Shown piece after piece: positions 15,365 to 22,754 of a stretch of 30,623 nucleotides of DNA; position 1 is the first letter of the stretch, and the number at the start of each line of letters is the position of its first letter. Where the stretch lies: the NCBI GenBank assembly GCA_002372465.1, contig DFGW01000141.1:1-30623 (forward strand), given 5' to 3'. A program made the translations under genes and the position numbers. The notes under the pieces were generated by a model, which was not told the DNA's origin, did not search any database, and saw only the letters and a program-made list of their open reading frames with translations. This DNA is from Butyrivibrio sp. UBA3740 (GTDB taxonomy: Bacteria; Bacillota; Clostridia; Lachnospirales; Lachnospiraceae).

Positions 15365-17476
15365 TTAGCCTTCAAAAAGAAGATCTGCATAAGTCGGGAA
15401 CGGCCAGTCTTTTTTGTCTACCAGCATCTCCAGCTTGTCTGCAGGCTCACGGAGAGCATCCATGGCAGGACGAACCTTATCCTTATAGAAGTAAGCCAGC
15501 TTCTTGGCATCTGTAATCTTGCGGGCCTTGGTCTCATTGGCCTTAAGATTGTCCAGAGCCTTCTTCATCTTGCTGAGCTCTGTAGTAATCTCCTTAAGTC
15601 CGTCAAGAAGTGCACTCTCATCAGCTCCTGCTGCCTTTACCTCGTTAACATCCTTGGCAAGGCGTCCGGCATACTTCATAACCGCCGGAATGATCTGCTT
15701 GGAAGCCATGTCGATCATGGTGAGTGCCTCGATATTGATGGTCTTGGCATAGTTCTCGTAGATGATCTCCTGTCTGGACTCCAGCTCAACCTTTGTATAA
15801 ACTCCGAAATCACCAAAGAGCTTAATTGCCTTCTTGGTTGTAAGGGTATCTGCTGCCTCGATGGTGGACTTGATGTTGGGAAGTCCACGTCTTTCAGCCT
15901 CTTTTACCCAGCTCTCTGAGTAGCCGTCGCCATTGAAGATGATCCTCTGGTGCTTGGTGAGGTACTCCTTCATAAGGTCATGAACTGCAACATCGAAGTC
16001 CTCAGCCTTTTCAAGGATATCTGCCGCCTCACTGAAGGCCTCGGCAACGATGGTATTAAGTGTTGTATTTGAGCTTGCCATTGAGTCAGAGGAGCCAACC
16101 ATTCTGAACTCAAACTTGTTTCCTGTGAACGCAAAAGGTGATGTACGGTTTCTGTCTGTAGCGTCCTTCTCAAACTGAGGAAGTGTGGATACACCAGTCT
16201 TTAGCTTTCCGCCGCGCTTACTGGACTTGGCTACGCCGGTCTCAATAAGCTGTCTTACAACGTCCTCAAGCTGTTCTCCAAGGAACACTGAGATGATGGC
16301 AGGAGGAGCTTCGTCTGCTCCAAGTCTGTGGTCATTTCCAACATCCGCTGCACTCTGGCGAAGCAGATCGGAATGTGTATCAACAGCCTTTAAGATGCAG
16401 GCAAGAACAAAAAGAAACTGTACATTCTTATTAGGTGTATCCCCGGGATCAAGAAGGTTAACACCGTCATCTGTGCAAAGAGACCAGTTGTCATGCTTAC
16501 CGGAGCCGTTAACTCCTGCAAAAGGCTTCTCGTGAAGCAGGCATCTCATATGGTGATGCTCAGCTACTCTCTTCATGGTCTCCATAATGATCTGGTTGTG
16601 ATCAACAGCAATATTGGCTGTCTCATAGATAGGTGCCAGCTCGTGCTGACCGGGAGCAACTTCGTTGTGCTGGGTCTTGTCAGGAACCCCAAGCTTCCAG
16701 AGCTCAGTATTAAGGTCCCTCATGTACTCGCCCACTCTCTCACGGATAACACCGAAGTAGTGGTCCTCCATCTCCTGACCCTTAGGAGGCATTGCTCCAA
16801 AAAGAGTTCTTCCTGTGAAGATAAGGTCCTCTCTCTTCATGGACTTGTCCCAGTCCACCAAAAAGTATTCCTGCTCAGGCCCAACAGATACATTTACTCT
16901 GGTGGCCCTTGTATTTCCAAAAAGTCTTACTATCCTTAAAGCCTCTCTGTTTACGGCTTCCATGGATCTCAAAAGAGGAGTCTTTTTATCGAGGGCTTCT
17001 CCTGTGTATGAACAAAAGGCTGTAGGGATGCAAAGAGTAACACCTGCGCCGGACTCCTTAAGGAAGGCAGGGGAGGTGATATCCCAGGTGGTATATCCTC
17101 TGGCCTCAAAGGTTGCGCGAAGTCCGCCTGATGGGAATGAGGACGCATCGGGCTCACCCTTTATCAGCTCTTTTCCCGAGAAGGAAGTGATCATACGGCC
17201 ATCGGCATCTGCACTTCCCACGAAGGAGTCGTGCTTTTCTGCAGTTATTCCCGTAAGGGGCTGGAACCAGTGGGTGAAGTGTGTCGCACCATTTTCCATT
17301 GCCCATTCCTTCATGGCATTGGCAACCACATCAGCAGATTCCTTTGAAAGAGTTCCGCCATTCTCGATAACATTTACAACTTCTTTGTAAACTGCTTTGG
17401 GAAGACGTTCTCTCATCTTGGCGATGGTAAAAACATTCTGACCAAAGATCTCTTCCACATTAACCATGTTACTCAT
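15365..17476 (-). CDS. glnN: Type III glutamine synthetase (GlnN)
   Basis: GlnN makes glutamine from glutamate, ammonia and ATP in the cytosol and is the main ammonia-assimilation enzyme in many anaerobes. The product is ~703 aa, the GSIII size, against ~450 for GSI. GSIII-type motifs are visible: the metal/substrate segment [11 protein letters not shown], the ATP/glutamate segment [11 protein letters not shown], and the long C-terminal helical region absent from GSI. The start is uncertain. ATGs occur at 17494, 17476 and 17467; I prefer 17476 ([12 protein letters not shown]), which has AAAGG about 10 bases upstream. A strong terminator follows, and the next downstream gene is tRNA-Gln. I saw no clear promoter in the 77 bases between the upstream gene and this start. 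Confidence 0.95.
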   Translation of the reverse strand: MSNMVNVEEIFGQNVFTIAKMRERLPKAVYKEVVNVIENGGTLSKESADVVANAMKEWAMENGATHFTHWFQPLTGITAEKHDSFVGSADADGRMITSFSGKELIKGEPDASSFPSGGLRATFEARGYTTWDITSPAFLKESGAGVTLCIPTAFCSYTGEALDKKTPLLRSMEAVNREALRIVRLFGNTRATRVNVSVGPEQEYFLVDWDKSMKREDLIFTGRTLFGAMPPKGQEMEDHYFGVIRERVGEYMRDLNTELWKLGVPDKTQHNEVAPGQHELAPIYETANIAVDHNQIIMETMKRVAEHHHMRCLLHEKPFAGVNGSGKHDNWSLCTDDGVNLLDPGDTPNKNVQFLFVLACILKAVDTHSDLLRQSAADVGNDHRLGADEAPPAIISVFLGEQLEDVVRQLIETGVAKSSKRGGKLKTGVSTLPQFEKDATDRNRTSPFAFTGNKFEFRMVGSSDSMASSNTTLNTIVAEAFSEAADILEKAEDFDVAVHDLMKEYLTKHQRIIFNGDGYSESWVKEAERRGLPNIKSTIEAADTLTTKKAIKLFGDFGVYTKVELESRQEIIYENYAKTINIEALTMIDMASKQIIPAVMKYAGRLAKDVNEVKAAGADESALLDGLKEITTELSKMKKALDNLKANETKARKITDAKKLAYFYKDKVRPAMDALREPADKLEMLVDKKDWPFPTYADLLFEG

Positions 17477-17553
17477 CCGTTCTACGCCTTTCATCTTGTT
17501 TGAATTATTGCCTTTTAGTGTACATCAATTCTCCCGAAACTTGAAGTAATTTT

Positions 17554-18795
17554 TTATTCCTTGGTCTCTTCTTTTGATTCGATCCTCAGAATATCGAATT
17601 TATCGGGCTTTTCCGAAAGGTCAAGATAGATGATCTCCTTGGAGTGAGGACAGGATTCCACACTGCTTCCATCTTCTCTGTACATGGCTTTGACCATTGC
17701 TTTTACATCTGTTCCATCGGGCTTCATGATCTCTATCTCATCCCCGACGCTGAACTTATTTCTCTGTTCGATCCTTGCAAAGCCTCTCTCATCTATGTCA
17801 TAGACAATGCCAAGATAGATGTATTCATTTATGTAAGTGTTGTTGTCATAGATCTGCGCCTCTTCACTGGGCTTTCCGAAATAGAAGCCTGTAGTGAACT
17901 GACGGTAGGTGCACCTTGATATCTGGTCGAGATACCAGGGCATATTCTCCCTGTACTTCTCCTCGGACTCAAAGTAGTCATCAATGGCTTTTCTGTAGGT
18001 CCTTGCCACGGTGGCAACATAGAGGGCTGTCTTCATCCTTCCCTCAATCTTGCAGCTGTCAACGCCTGCATCCACAAGCTCAGGAATATGCTCTATCATG
18101 CATAGGTCCTTGGAGTTGAATATATAGGTTCCGCGCTCGTTCTCATATACAGGAAGATACTCTCCGGGTCTTTTTTCCTCAACCACCGCATACTTCCATC
18201 TGCAGGGGTGGGTGCATGCGCCGTGGTTTGCATCCCTTCCGGTAAAGTAATTGGACAAAAGACATCTTCCCGAGTAGGAAATGCACATGGCACCATGAAT
18301 GAAACACTCCACATCCAGGTCGTCAGGGATCTTTGAACGGATCTCTTTTATCTCATTTATGGAAAGCTCTCTGGCAGCCACTACTCTCTTGGCTCCAAGA
18401 TCATGCCAGAAATTATAGGTCTCATAGTTGGTGTTGTTGGCCTGGGTTGAAACGTGGATCTCAATCTCAGGACAAATCCTTCTGGCCTTCATAAAAATTC
18501 CGGGATCCGCGATAATAAGAGCGTCGGGCTTCAGCTCTTTTAACTCATGAAGGTATTTCTCTACACCGTCAAGATCATAGTTGTGGGCAAGTATGTTCAC
18601 GGTGACATGGACCTTAACACCATGCTCATGAGCAAAAGCAATACCCTCCCTCATCTCCTCAGGGCTGAAGTTCTTGGCCTTGGCACGAAGTCCAAAGGCA
18701 TCTCCTCCAATATATACAGCATCTGCGCCAAACATTACGGCGGTCTTAAGAACCTCTAAGCTGCTGGCTGGTATCAGTAATTCCGGTTTTTTCAT
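17554..18795 (-). CDS. trhP: U32 family protein, probable tRNA hydroxylation protein TrhP
   Basis: A 413-aa peptidase-U32 family protein. The N-terminus MKKPELLIPASSLEVLKTA and segment DAVYIGG are typical. The cysteine-rich core includes HGAMCISYSGRC and HGACTHPCRW, which in relatives hold an iron-sulfur cluster, and a U32 C-terminal domain lies at ~330-410. In E. coli and B. subtilis, TrhP-type U32 proteins are required for prephenate-dependent 5-hydroxylation of wobble uridine-34 in tRNA. The gene is next to trmR, which methylates that hydroxyl, as in B. subtilis yrrM-yrrN-yrrO, so TrhP is the best reading. RlhA-type (23S rRNA) or collagenase-like roles are less supported. The ATG has GAGG upstream. 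Confidence 0.85.
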   Translation of the reverse strand: MKKPELLIPASSLEVLKTAVMFGADAVYIGGDAFGLRAKAKNFSPEEMREGIAFAHEHGVKVHVTVNILAHNYDLDGVEKYLHELKELKPDALIIADPGIFMKARRICPEIEIHVSTQANNTNYETYNFWHDLGAKRVVAARELSINEIKEIRSKIPDDLDVECFIHGAMCISYSGRCLLSNYFTGRDANHGACTHPCRWKYAVVEEKRPGEYLPVYENERGTYIFNSKDLCMIEHIPELVDAGVDSCKIEGRMKTALYVATVARTYRKAIDDYFESEEKYRENMPWYLDQISRCTYRQFTTGFYFGKPSEEAQIYDNNTYINEYIYLGIVYDIDERGFARIEQRNKFSVGDEIEIMKPDGTDVKAMVKAMYREDGSSVESCPHSKEIIYLDLSEKPDKFDILRIESKEETKE

Positions 18796-18812
18796 ATTTT
18801 TTCCTCTATAAT

Positions 18813-18838
18813 GCCCTCAGCAGCGGAGTGCTTCGGGC
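18813..18838 (-). other. Intercistronic hairpin with tandem G-A pairs (trmR/trhP)
   Basis: On the minus strand the order is GCCC, GA, AGCA, a 6-base loop CTCCGC, TGCT, GA, GGGC. Two 4-bp stems are therefore separated by a symmetric GA/GA internal loop that can form sheared pairs. It lies between the trmR stop (18845) and the ribosome binding site of the U32 gene. No T-run follows. Confidence 0.45.
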
Positions 18839-18844
18839 TGTAAT

Positions 18845-19486
18845 TTACAATTTGACGGAAAGTGCCATTCCGTCTCCAACTGTAAGTATCACTGTGCTTA
18901 GCTCATCGTTATGCTTAAGCTCATATAAGTATTCCCTCATTCTGCTGTGAATAGTGCGATTTCTTCTGGTCACAGCAAATCTGGATTCAAAGACATCTCC
19001 GTCCTGAAGCACATTGTCGGACAAAAGAAGTCCTCCTTTATTAAGGATGCGAAGGCACTGTGGCAGGAAGTTGATATACTGTCCCTTGGCCGCATCCATA
19101 AAAATAAAATCATACCCGGGGGAGAGAGTCTTTAGTATATCCATGGCATCCCCCTCCAGAAGTGTGATTTTACCCTCAGTGTCATATTTGGCAAAGTTCT
19201 CTCTTGCCACAGGAATTCTCTTTTCATACTTCTCAATGGTGGTTATCCTGGTATCGCTCCCTGTATAAGCTGCCATCAAAAGAGCAGAAAAGCCCACAGC
19301 ACATCCAACTTCAAGGATGTTCTTTGGGCTGTTTTGTGCCATGAGAAATTTGATGAAGGCCTGGGTGTCCTTTCGGATAATGGGCACCTCTCCCTCAATT
19401 GCTTCCTTCTCCAGATCATCCAGAAACGGCTTATTTCCCGGATCCAGAGAATTTATAAAGGTTGTAATCCTTTCAAGTTCAGCCAC
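18845..19486 (-). CDS. trmR: tRNA 5-hydroxyuridine methyltransferase TrmR (class I O-methyltransferase)
   Basis: A 213-aa SAM-dependent O-methyltransferase of the catechol-type (YrrM) family. The SAM-binding motif is ILEVGCAVGFSALLMA (~57-72), the acidic motif II lies in ITTIEKYEKR, and FIFMDAAKGQY supplies the metal/SAM aspartate. In B. subtilis YrrM/TrmR converts 5-hydroxyuridine-34 to 5-methoxyuridine in tRNA. Its neighbour, the U32/TrhP gene, supplies the substrate modification, so the same role is likely here. The start is a GTG at 19486, overlapping the preceding mltG-like gene by 8 bases with GAGG about 10 bases upstream; translational coupling is expected. Confidence 0.88.
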   Translation of the reverse strand: MAELERITTFINSLDPGNKPFLDDLEKEAIEGEVPIIRKDTQAFIKFLMAQNSPKNILEVGCAVGFSALLMAAYTGSDTRITTIEKYEKRIPVARENFAKYDTEGKITLLEGDAMDILKTLSPGYDFIFMDAAKGQYINFLPQCLRILNKGGLLLSDNVLQDGDVFESRFAVTRRNRTIHSRMREYLYELKHNDELSTVILTVGDGMALSVKL

Positions 19487-19871
19487 CGTCTGTTTCCTCG
19501 CTCTCGGCTTCAGTACCGGCCATTATCTCCAGCATCTCTTCAGGAGTCATGGCAGTGCTAAGTTCGTAAGTACCCGCCTGTTCCTTGCCGTGATACTCGG
19601 AAAATCTCTCCTGAAGTTTAAAGAGATTCTTGTCTGTTATCAGTCCCACACCGGCCAGATTGTCAGCGATTGTTTCCACCGAATCCCCGCTTCCCACAGT
19701 GAAAGTAACTGTCCTTCCTGTTCCGGAAGAAACTGCAGACTGATTAAAGATATGATAACCGTAGTTGTACGCAAGCTTGGCATACTTGGAAATAAGCATT
19801 ACCACAATGATGATAAATGCTATCTTCACCGCAGCGTCCAAAACGCCAAGCCCGAACTTTTTTACATTCAT
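19479..19871 (-). CDS. MltG-like membrane protein lacking the transglycosylase domain
   Basis: A 130-aa protein with one membrane helix (~15-35) and an outer LysM-like subdomain (~55-115), ending in a short acidic tail. The subdomain shows VGSGDSVETIADNL and AGTYELSTAMTPEEMLEIM, which match the N-terminal half of MltG/YceG. Full MltG is ~340-380 aa and carries a catalytic Glu in its C-terminal domain; that whole domain is absent. The stop is clean and overlaps trmR by 8 bases, so this is a settled short form rather than a fresh truncation. It occupies the position of yrrL (mltG) in B. subtilis. It may bind glycan or other wall enzymes without cutting. The ATG follows AAGGGGA by about 7 bases. 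Confidence 0.8.
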   Translation of the reverse strand: MNVKKFGLGVLDAAVKIAFIIIVVMLISKYAKLAYNYGYHIFNQSAVSSGTGRTVTFTVGSGDSVETIADNLAGVGLITDKNLFKLQERFSEYHGKEQAGTYELSTAMTPEEMLEIMAGTEAESEETDGG

Positions 19872-19893
19872 AAATAATCCCCTTGAGAAGACA

Positions 19894-21573
19894 TCAGAAA
19901 TTTGTATCCATTATGATAGGCATTATCATAGGTCTTCTCTTTGTCTTTTTCCAGATGTAATCACTAAGTCCATCCTTAACGATGTTCTTAAGCTTACTCC
20001 AGTCTGTTATGCCCCTTTCAAGAGCTTCTGTCACGTCGTCATATACAAGGTCCGTAGCATCATCGATGAGCTTGTCGGATTCCCTTACGTACACAAAGCC
20101 TCTGGAAACAATGCTGGGGCCGGATACGAGCTGGGCATTTGCCTTGTCTATTCCAAACACAACAATTACAATACCATCTTCTGCCAGATGCTGTCTATCT
20201 CTAAGAACCACATTTCCAACATCGCCCACGCCAAGGCCATCTACGAGGATTGCTCCGACAGGAACCTTTCCTGCGACCTTTGCTCCATTGTCATCCAGCT
20301 CAAGAACTTCACCCGAGTGAAGGATAAAAATGTTCTCCTTGGCTATTCCCAGCTCACGGGCTATATTGCTCTGGGCAATAAGGTGTCTGTATTCACCATG
20401 GACAGGCACGGAATATTTGGGCTTAACCAGTGTATAGATAAGCTTGATATCCTCCTGGCAGGCATGACCTGATACATGTACATCCTGGAAGATTACATCT
20501 GCGCCCTTCATCTGGAGCTCATTGATGATATTGGTAACAGCCTTTTCATTGCCGGGAATAGGGTGTGATGAGAAGATAACAGTATCTCCTGCGCCAATTC
20601 GGATCTTCTTGTGCTGTCCATTGGCCATCCTGGAAAGGGCCGCCATACTCTCACCCTGACTACCTGTGGTAATGATGACTGTCTGATTGTCGGGATAATC
20701 CTTTATCCTGTCTATATCCACCAGAGTGTTCTCCGGTATCTTGATGCACTCAAGCTTCTGGGCAATATCAATGATACTGACCATGCTGCGGCCTTCAACC
20801 ACAACCTTCCTTCCATGCTTGTGGGCAGTGTTGATGATCTGCTGAACACGGTCAACGTTGGAAGCAAAGGTAGCAACAATTATCCTGGAGTTTTCATGCT
20901 CATCAAAAAGTGAGCTTAAAGCCCTTCCTACAGTCTTCTCTGAAGCTGTAAAGCCGGGTCTTTCTGCATTTGTTGAATCGCACAAAAGAGCTAGAACGCC
21001 TTTTTTACCTATCTCGGCAAAGCGCTGCAGATCGATAGGGTCTCCGTAAACCGGAGTGTAATCGACCTTAAAGTCTCCTGTATGCACAACAGTTCCGGCA
21101 GGTGAATAGATTGCCAGAGCAGCAGCGTCAACGATAGAATGATTGGTCCTTATGAACTCAACCCTGAACTGTCCAAGATTAATGGACTGTCCAAATTTAA
21201 CAACCTTCCTCCTGGTCTTTTTAAGAAGGCTGTGCTCTTCAAGCTTGTGCTCGATGATGCCCATGGTAAGACGGGTAGCATAAACCGGCACATTAAGCTC
21301 GTGAAGCACATAGGGAAGAGCACCGATATGGTCTTCATGGCCATGTGTGATGACAAAGCCCTTGACCAGGTCTATGTTGTCCTGCAAATATGTGATATCC
21401 GGGATTACCAGGTCAATTCCCAGCATTTCATTCTCCGGGAAGGAAAGGCCGCAATCCACTACAATAATACTGTCTTCGTATCTGAAGGCAGTGATGTTCA
21501 TTCCAATCTGCTCAAGACCACCAAGAGGGATGATCTGCAGCTTGGACGTATTTTCAGTTTTCTTTTTACTCAA
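19894..21573 (-). CDS. rnj: Ribonuclease J
   Basis: A 559-aa metallo-beta-lactamase/beta-CASP nuclease with 5'-3' exonuclease and endonuclease activity in mRNA decay and rRNA maturation. The zinc motif THGHEDHIGALP (~75-86), the SDSTN-type segment CDSTNAERPG, the beta-CASP region, SGHACQEDIKL, and KPKYSVPVHGEYRHL are all present. A C-terminal dimerisation domain (~455-559) follows. The start is a TTG at 21573 with GGAGG 7 bases upstream. The gene sits inside a cluster otherwise ordered like B. subtilis yrzB-yrrL, where rnj is not found. Only one RNase J is visible, so J1 versus J2 cannot be assigned. Confidence 0.95.
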   Translation of the reverse strand: MSKKKTENTSKLQIIPLGGLEQIGMNITAFRYEDSIIVVDCGLSFPENEMLGIDLVIPDITYLQDNIDLVKGFVITHGHEDHIGALPYVLHELNVPVYATRLTMGIIEHKLEEHSLLKKTRRKVVKFGQSINLGQFRVEFIRTNHSIVDAAALAIYSPAGTVVHTGDFKVDYTPVYGDPIDLQRFAEIGKKGVLALLCDSTNAERPGFTASEKTVGRALSSLFDEHENSRIIVATFASNVDRVQQIINTAHKHGRKVVVEGRSMVSIIDIAQKLECIKIPENTLVDIDRIKDYPDNQTVIITTGSQGESMAALSRMANGQHKKIRIGAGDTVIFSSHPIPGNEKAVTNIINELQMKGADVIFQDVHVSGHACQEDIKLIYTLVKPKYSVPVHGEYRHLIAQSNIARELGIAKENIFILHSGEVLELDDNGAKVAGKVPVGAILVDGLGVGDVGNVVLRDRQHLAEDGIVIVVFGIDKANAQLVSGPSIVSRGFVYVRESDKLIDDATDLVYDDVTEALERGITDWSKLKNIVKDGLSDYIWKKTKRRPMIMPIIMDTNF

Positions 21574-21634
21574 TATATTTCCTCCATTACTTTATCAGGC
21601 GGAGGCGTAGATGTGGGTAGTAACCTGTAGCCCG

Positions 21635-21898
21635 TTAAATATCCAGATCTATGCCATCCTCAGAGAGCAGCTTACGAAAAACACCTGCAACAGCTTCAAG
21701 CTCCAGGTCATCGTCCACGATCACATAAACCGCCTCTTCATCTTTAATATCGGAGTCATCGCGCAAAATAAGCGCCTCTCCGTCTCCATCTTCTTCATCG
21801 GTAACCAGAAGATATGTCTTTGCACCTATTATGGTCTGCTCAAGACAATAAAACTCAACCGGTTCCTCCCCGTCGGGGCTAAAAATAATTTTTTCCAA
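21635..21898 (-). CDS. DUF1292 family protein (YrzB-like)
   Basis: An 87-aa acidic cytoplasmic protein of the DUF1292/YrzB family. It opens with MEKIIFSPDGEEPVEFYCL and has the family's YLLVTDEEDGDGEA and DDSDIKDEEAVYVIVDDD stretches. The function is unknown, although the gene lies between ruvX and mltG in many Firmicutes, as it does here. The start appears to be TTG at 21898 with AGGTGA 7 bases upstream. It begins 6 bases after the ruvX stop, so it is in the same operon. Confidence 0.85.
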   Translation of the reverse strand: MEKIIFSPDGEEPVEFYCLEQTIIGAKTYLLVTDEEDGDGEALILRDDSDIKDEEAVYVIVDDDLELEAVAGVFRKLLSEDGIDLDI

Positions 21899-21904
21899 AT
21901 TCTG

Positions 21905-22330
21905 TCACCTGTCTAATCTGTTGTCCAGATAATCCTGTAGGATGATCTGGGCAGCTATCATGTCAACGTACTCTTTTCTCTCTTTGCCCTTGATCCGGGC
22001 CTCATTCATTATTTCGTCCGCCTCAACGGTAGTAAGGCGTTCGTCCATCATCTCCACCGGAATTCCGGTTCTTCTTTCAAGCATATCCTTGAAATCAAGG
22101 CATAACTTAGAGCGCTCAGAGACAGACTCATCCATATTCAGCGGAAGCCCAAGCACTATCTTCTCCACCCCGTACTCCTGAATGAGTTCTTCAATGCGCG
22201 CCATAGTTTTTCTAAGCTTATTTTCTTCTTTTCTACGGATTATTTCTTTTCCCTGGGCTGTGAGCAAAAGGTCATCGCTTATTGCCACACCCACGGTCCT
22301 TGACCCGTAATCAAGTCCCATGATTCTCAT
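21905..22330 (-). CDS. ruvX: RuvX/YqgF family pre-16S rRNA nuclease / Holliday junction resolvase-like protein
   Basis: A 141-aa RNase H-fold protein. [19 protein letters not shown] carries the first catalytic Asp, and the family strings [18 protein letters not shown] and the final acidic [11 protein letters not shown] helix are present. The family is annotated as a putative Holliday junction resolvase; in E. coli YqgF acts in 16S rRNA 5' maturation. The gene follows ireB after the structured element at 22342-22386 and precedes the DUF1292 gene, as in B. subtilis yrzL-yrrK-yrzB. The ATG has a weak GGGG ribosome binding site. Confidence 0.93.
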   Translation of the reverse strand: MRIMGLDYGSRTVGVAISDDLLLTAQGKEIIRRKEENKLRKTMARIEELIQEYGVEKIVLGLPLNMDESVSERSKLCLDFKDMLERRTGIPVEMMDERLTTVEADEIMNEARIKGKERKEYVDMIAAQIILQDYLDNRLDR

Positions 22331-22341
22331 GTTATTACCCC

Positions 22342-22386
22342 GCGATATCGGATTGCTTCACCACGTTCTCACAATCCTTATATCGC
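22342..22386 (-). repeat. Structured intergenic element, copy 2 (ireB/ruvX)
   Basis: This is the simplest family member. GCGATAT (22342-22348) pairs with ATATCGC (22380-22386), and GGATTG (22350-22355) pairs with CAATCC (22372-22377) around a 16-base loop that reads TGAGAACGTGGTGAAG on the minus strand. It starts directly after the ireB stop (22387-22389). The stems differ from copy 3 (29949-29977) by paired changes while the loop keeps GAGAACG and GTGAA, which is covariation. There is no T-run. Confidence 0.72.
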
Positions 22387-22662
22387 TTACTTCTGTGCCC
22401 AGTCGTTGCTCTTGATGTACTCTGTGAGCATCTCTTCCACAAGCTCGTCACGCTCAACCTTCATGATAAGGCTTCTTGCGCCCTTGTGGCTGGTGATATA
22501 GGTCGGGTCACCGGACATGATGTATCCAACGATCTGGTTTACAGGGTTGTAGCCCTTCTCAAGAAGAGCGTCATAAACCACAGACAGAACCTTCTTGACA
22601 CCTGTCTCAGGTTCAACCTCAACCTTAAAAAATTGGGTGTTTCCTAAATCCTGATCAGCCAT
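22387..22662 (-). CDS. ireB: IreB family regulatory phosphoprotein
   Basis: A 91-aa cytoplasmic protein of the IreB/UPF0297 (DUF965, YrzL) family, with the characteristic core [19 protein letters not shown] and the ending [14 protein letters not shown]. In Enterococcus faecalis IreB is a threonine-phosphorylated substrate of the PASTA kinase IreK and a negative regulator of cephalosporin resistance. The N-terminal Thr9 here may correspond to a phosphosite. No PASTA kinase is in the window, but another Ser/Thr kinase lies at 4766-5725. The ATG at 22662 has GGAG about 10 bases upstream. The 92-base gap after mtaB contains a 5-bp GGGGA/TCCCC hairpin and may hold a promoter. Confidence 0.92.
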   Translation of the reverse strand: MADQDLGNTQFFKVEVEPETGVKKVLSVVYDALLEKGYNPVNQIVGYIMSGDPTYITSHKGARSLIMKVERDELVEEMLTEYIKSNDWAQK

Positions 22663-22754
22663 AATATTATGTCTCCATTCATATCATTTTAGGGGAGCAT
22701 CCCCATAATTGTTCAAAAAACGTTATATCTGCCTATAATTTTACACCTGTAAGG

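Noticed and set aside
19317..20472. Open frames of 186 and 235 codons on the plus strand across trmR, the mltG-like gene and rnj
   Set aside because: Both are mirror images of well-supported minus-strand genes, with low-complexity Ser/Cys/His-rich translations.
22663..22754. Sigma-A promoter for ireB
   Set aside because: TTGAAC and TAAAAT are present but 19 bases apart, and TTGACC overlapping the mtaB stop has no -10 at the right distance; too weak to annotate.
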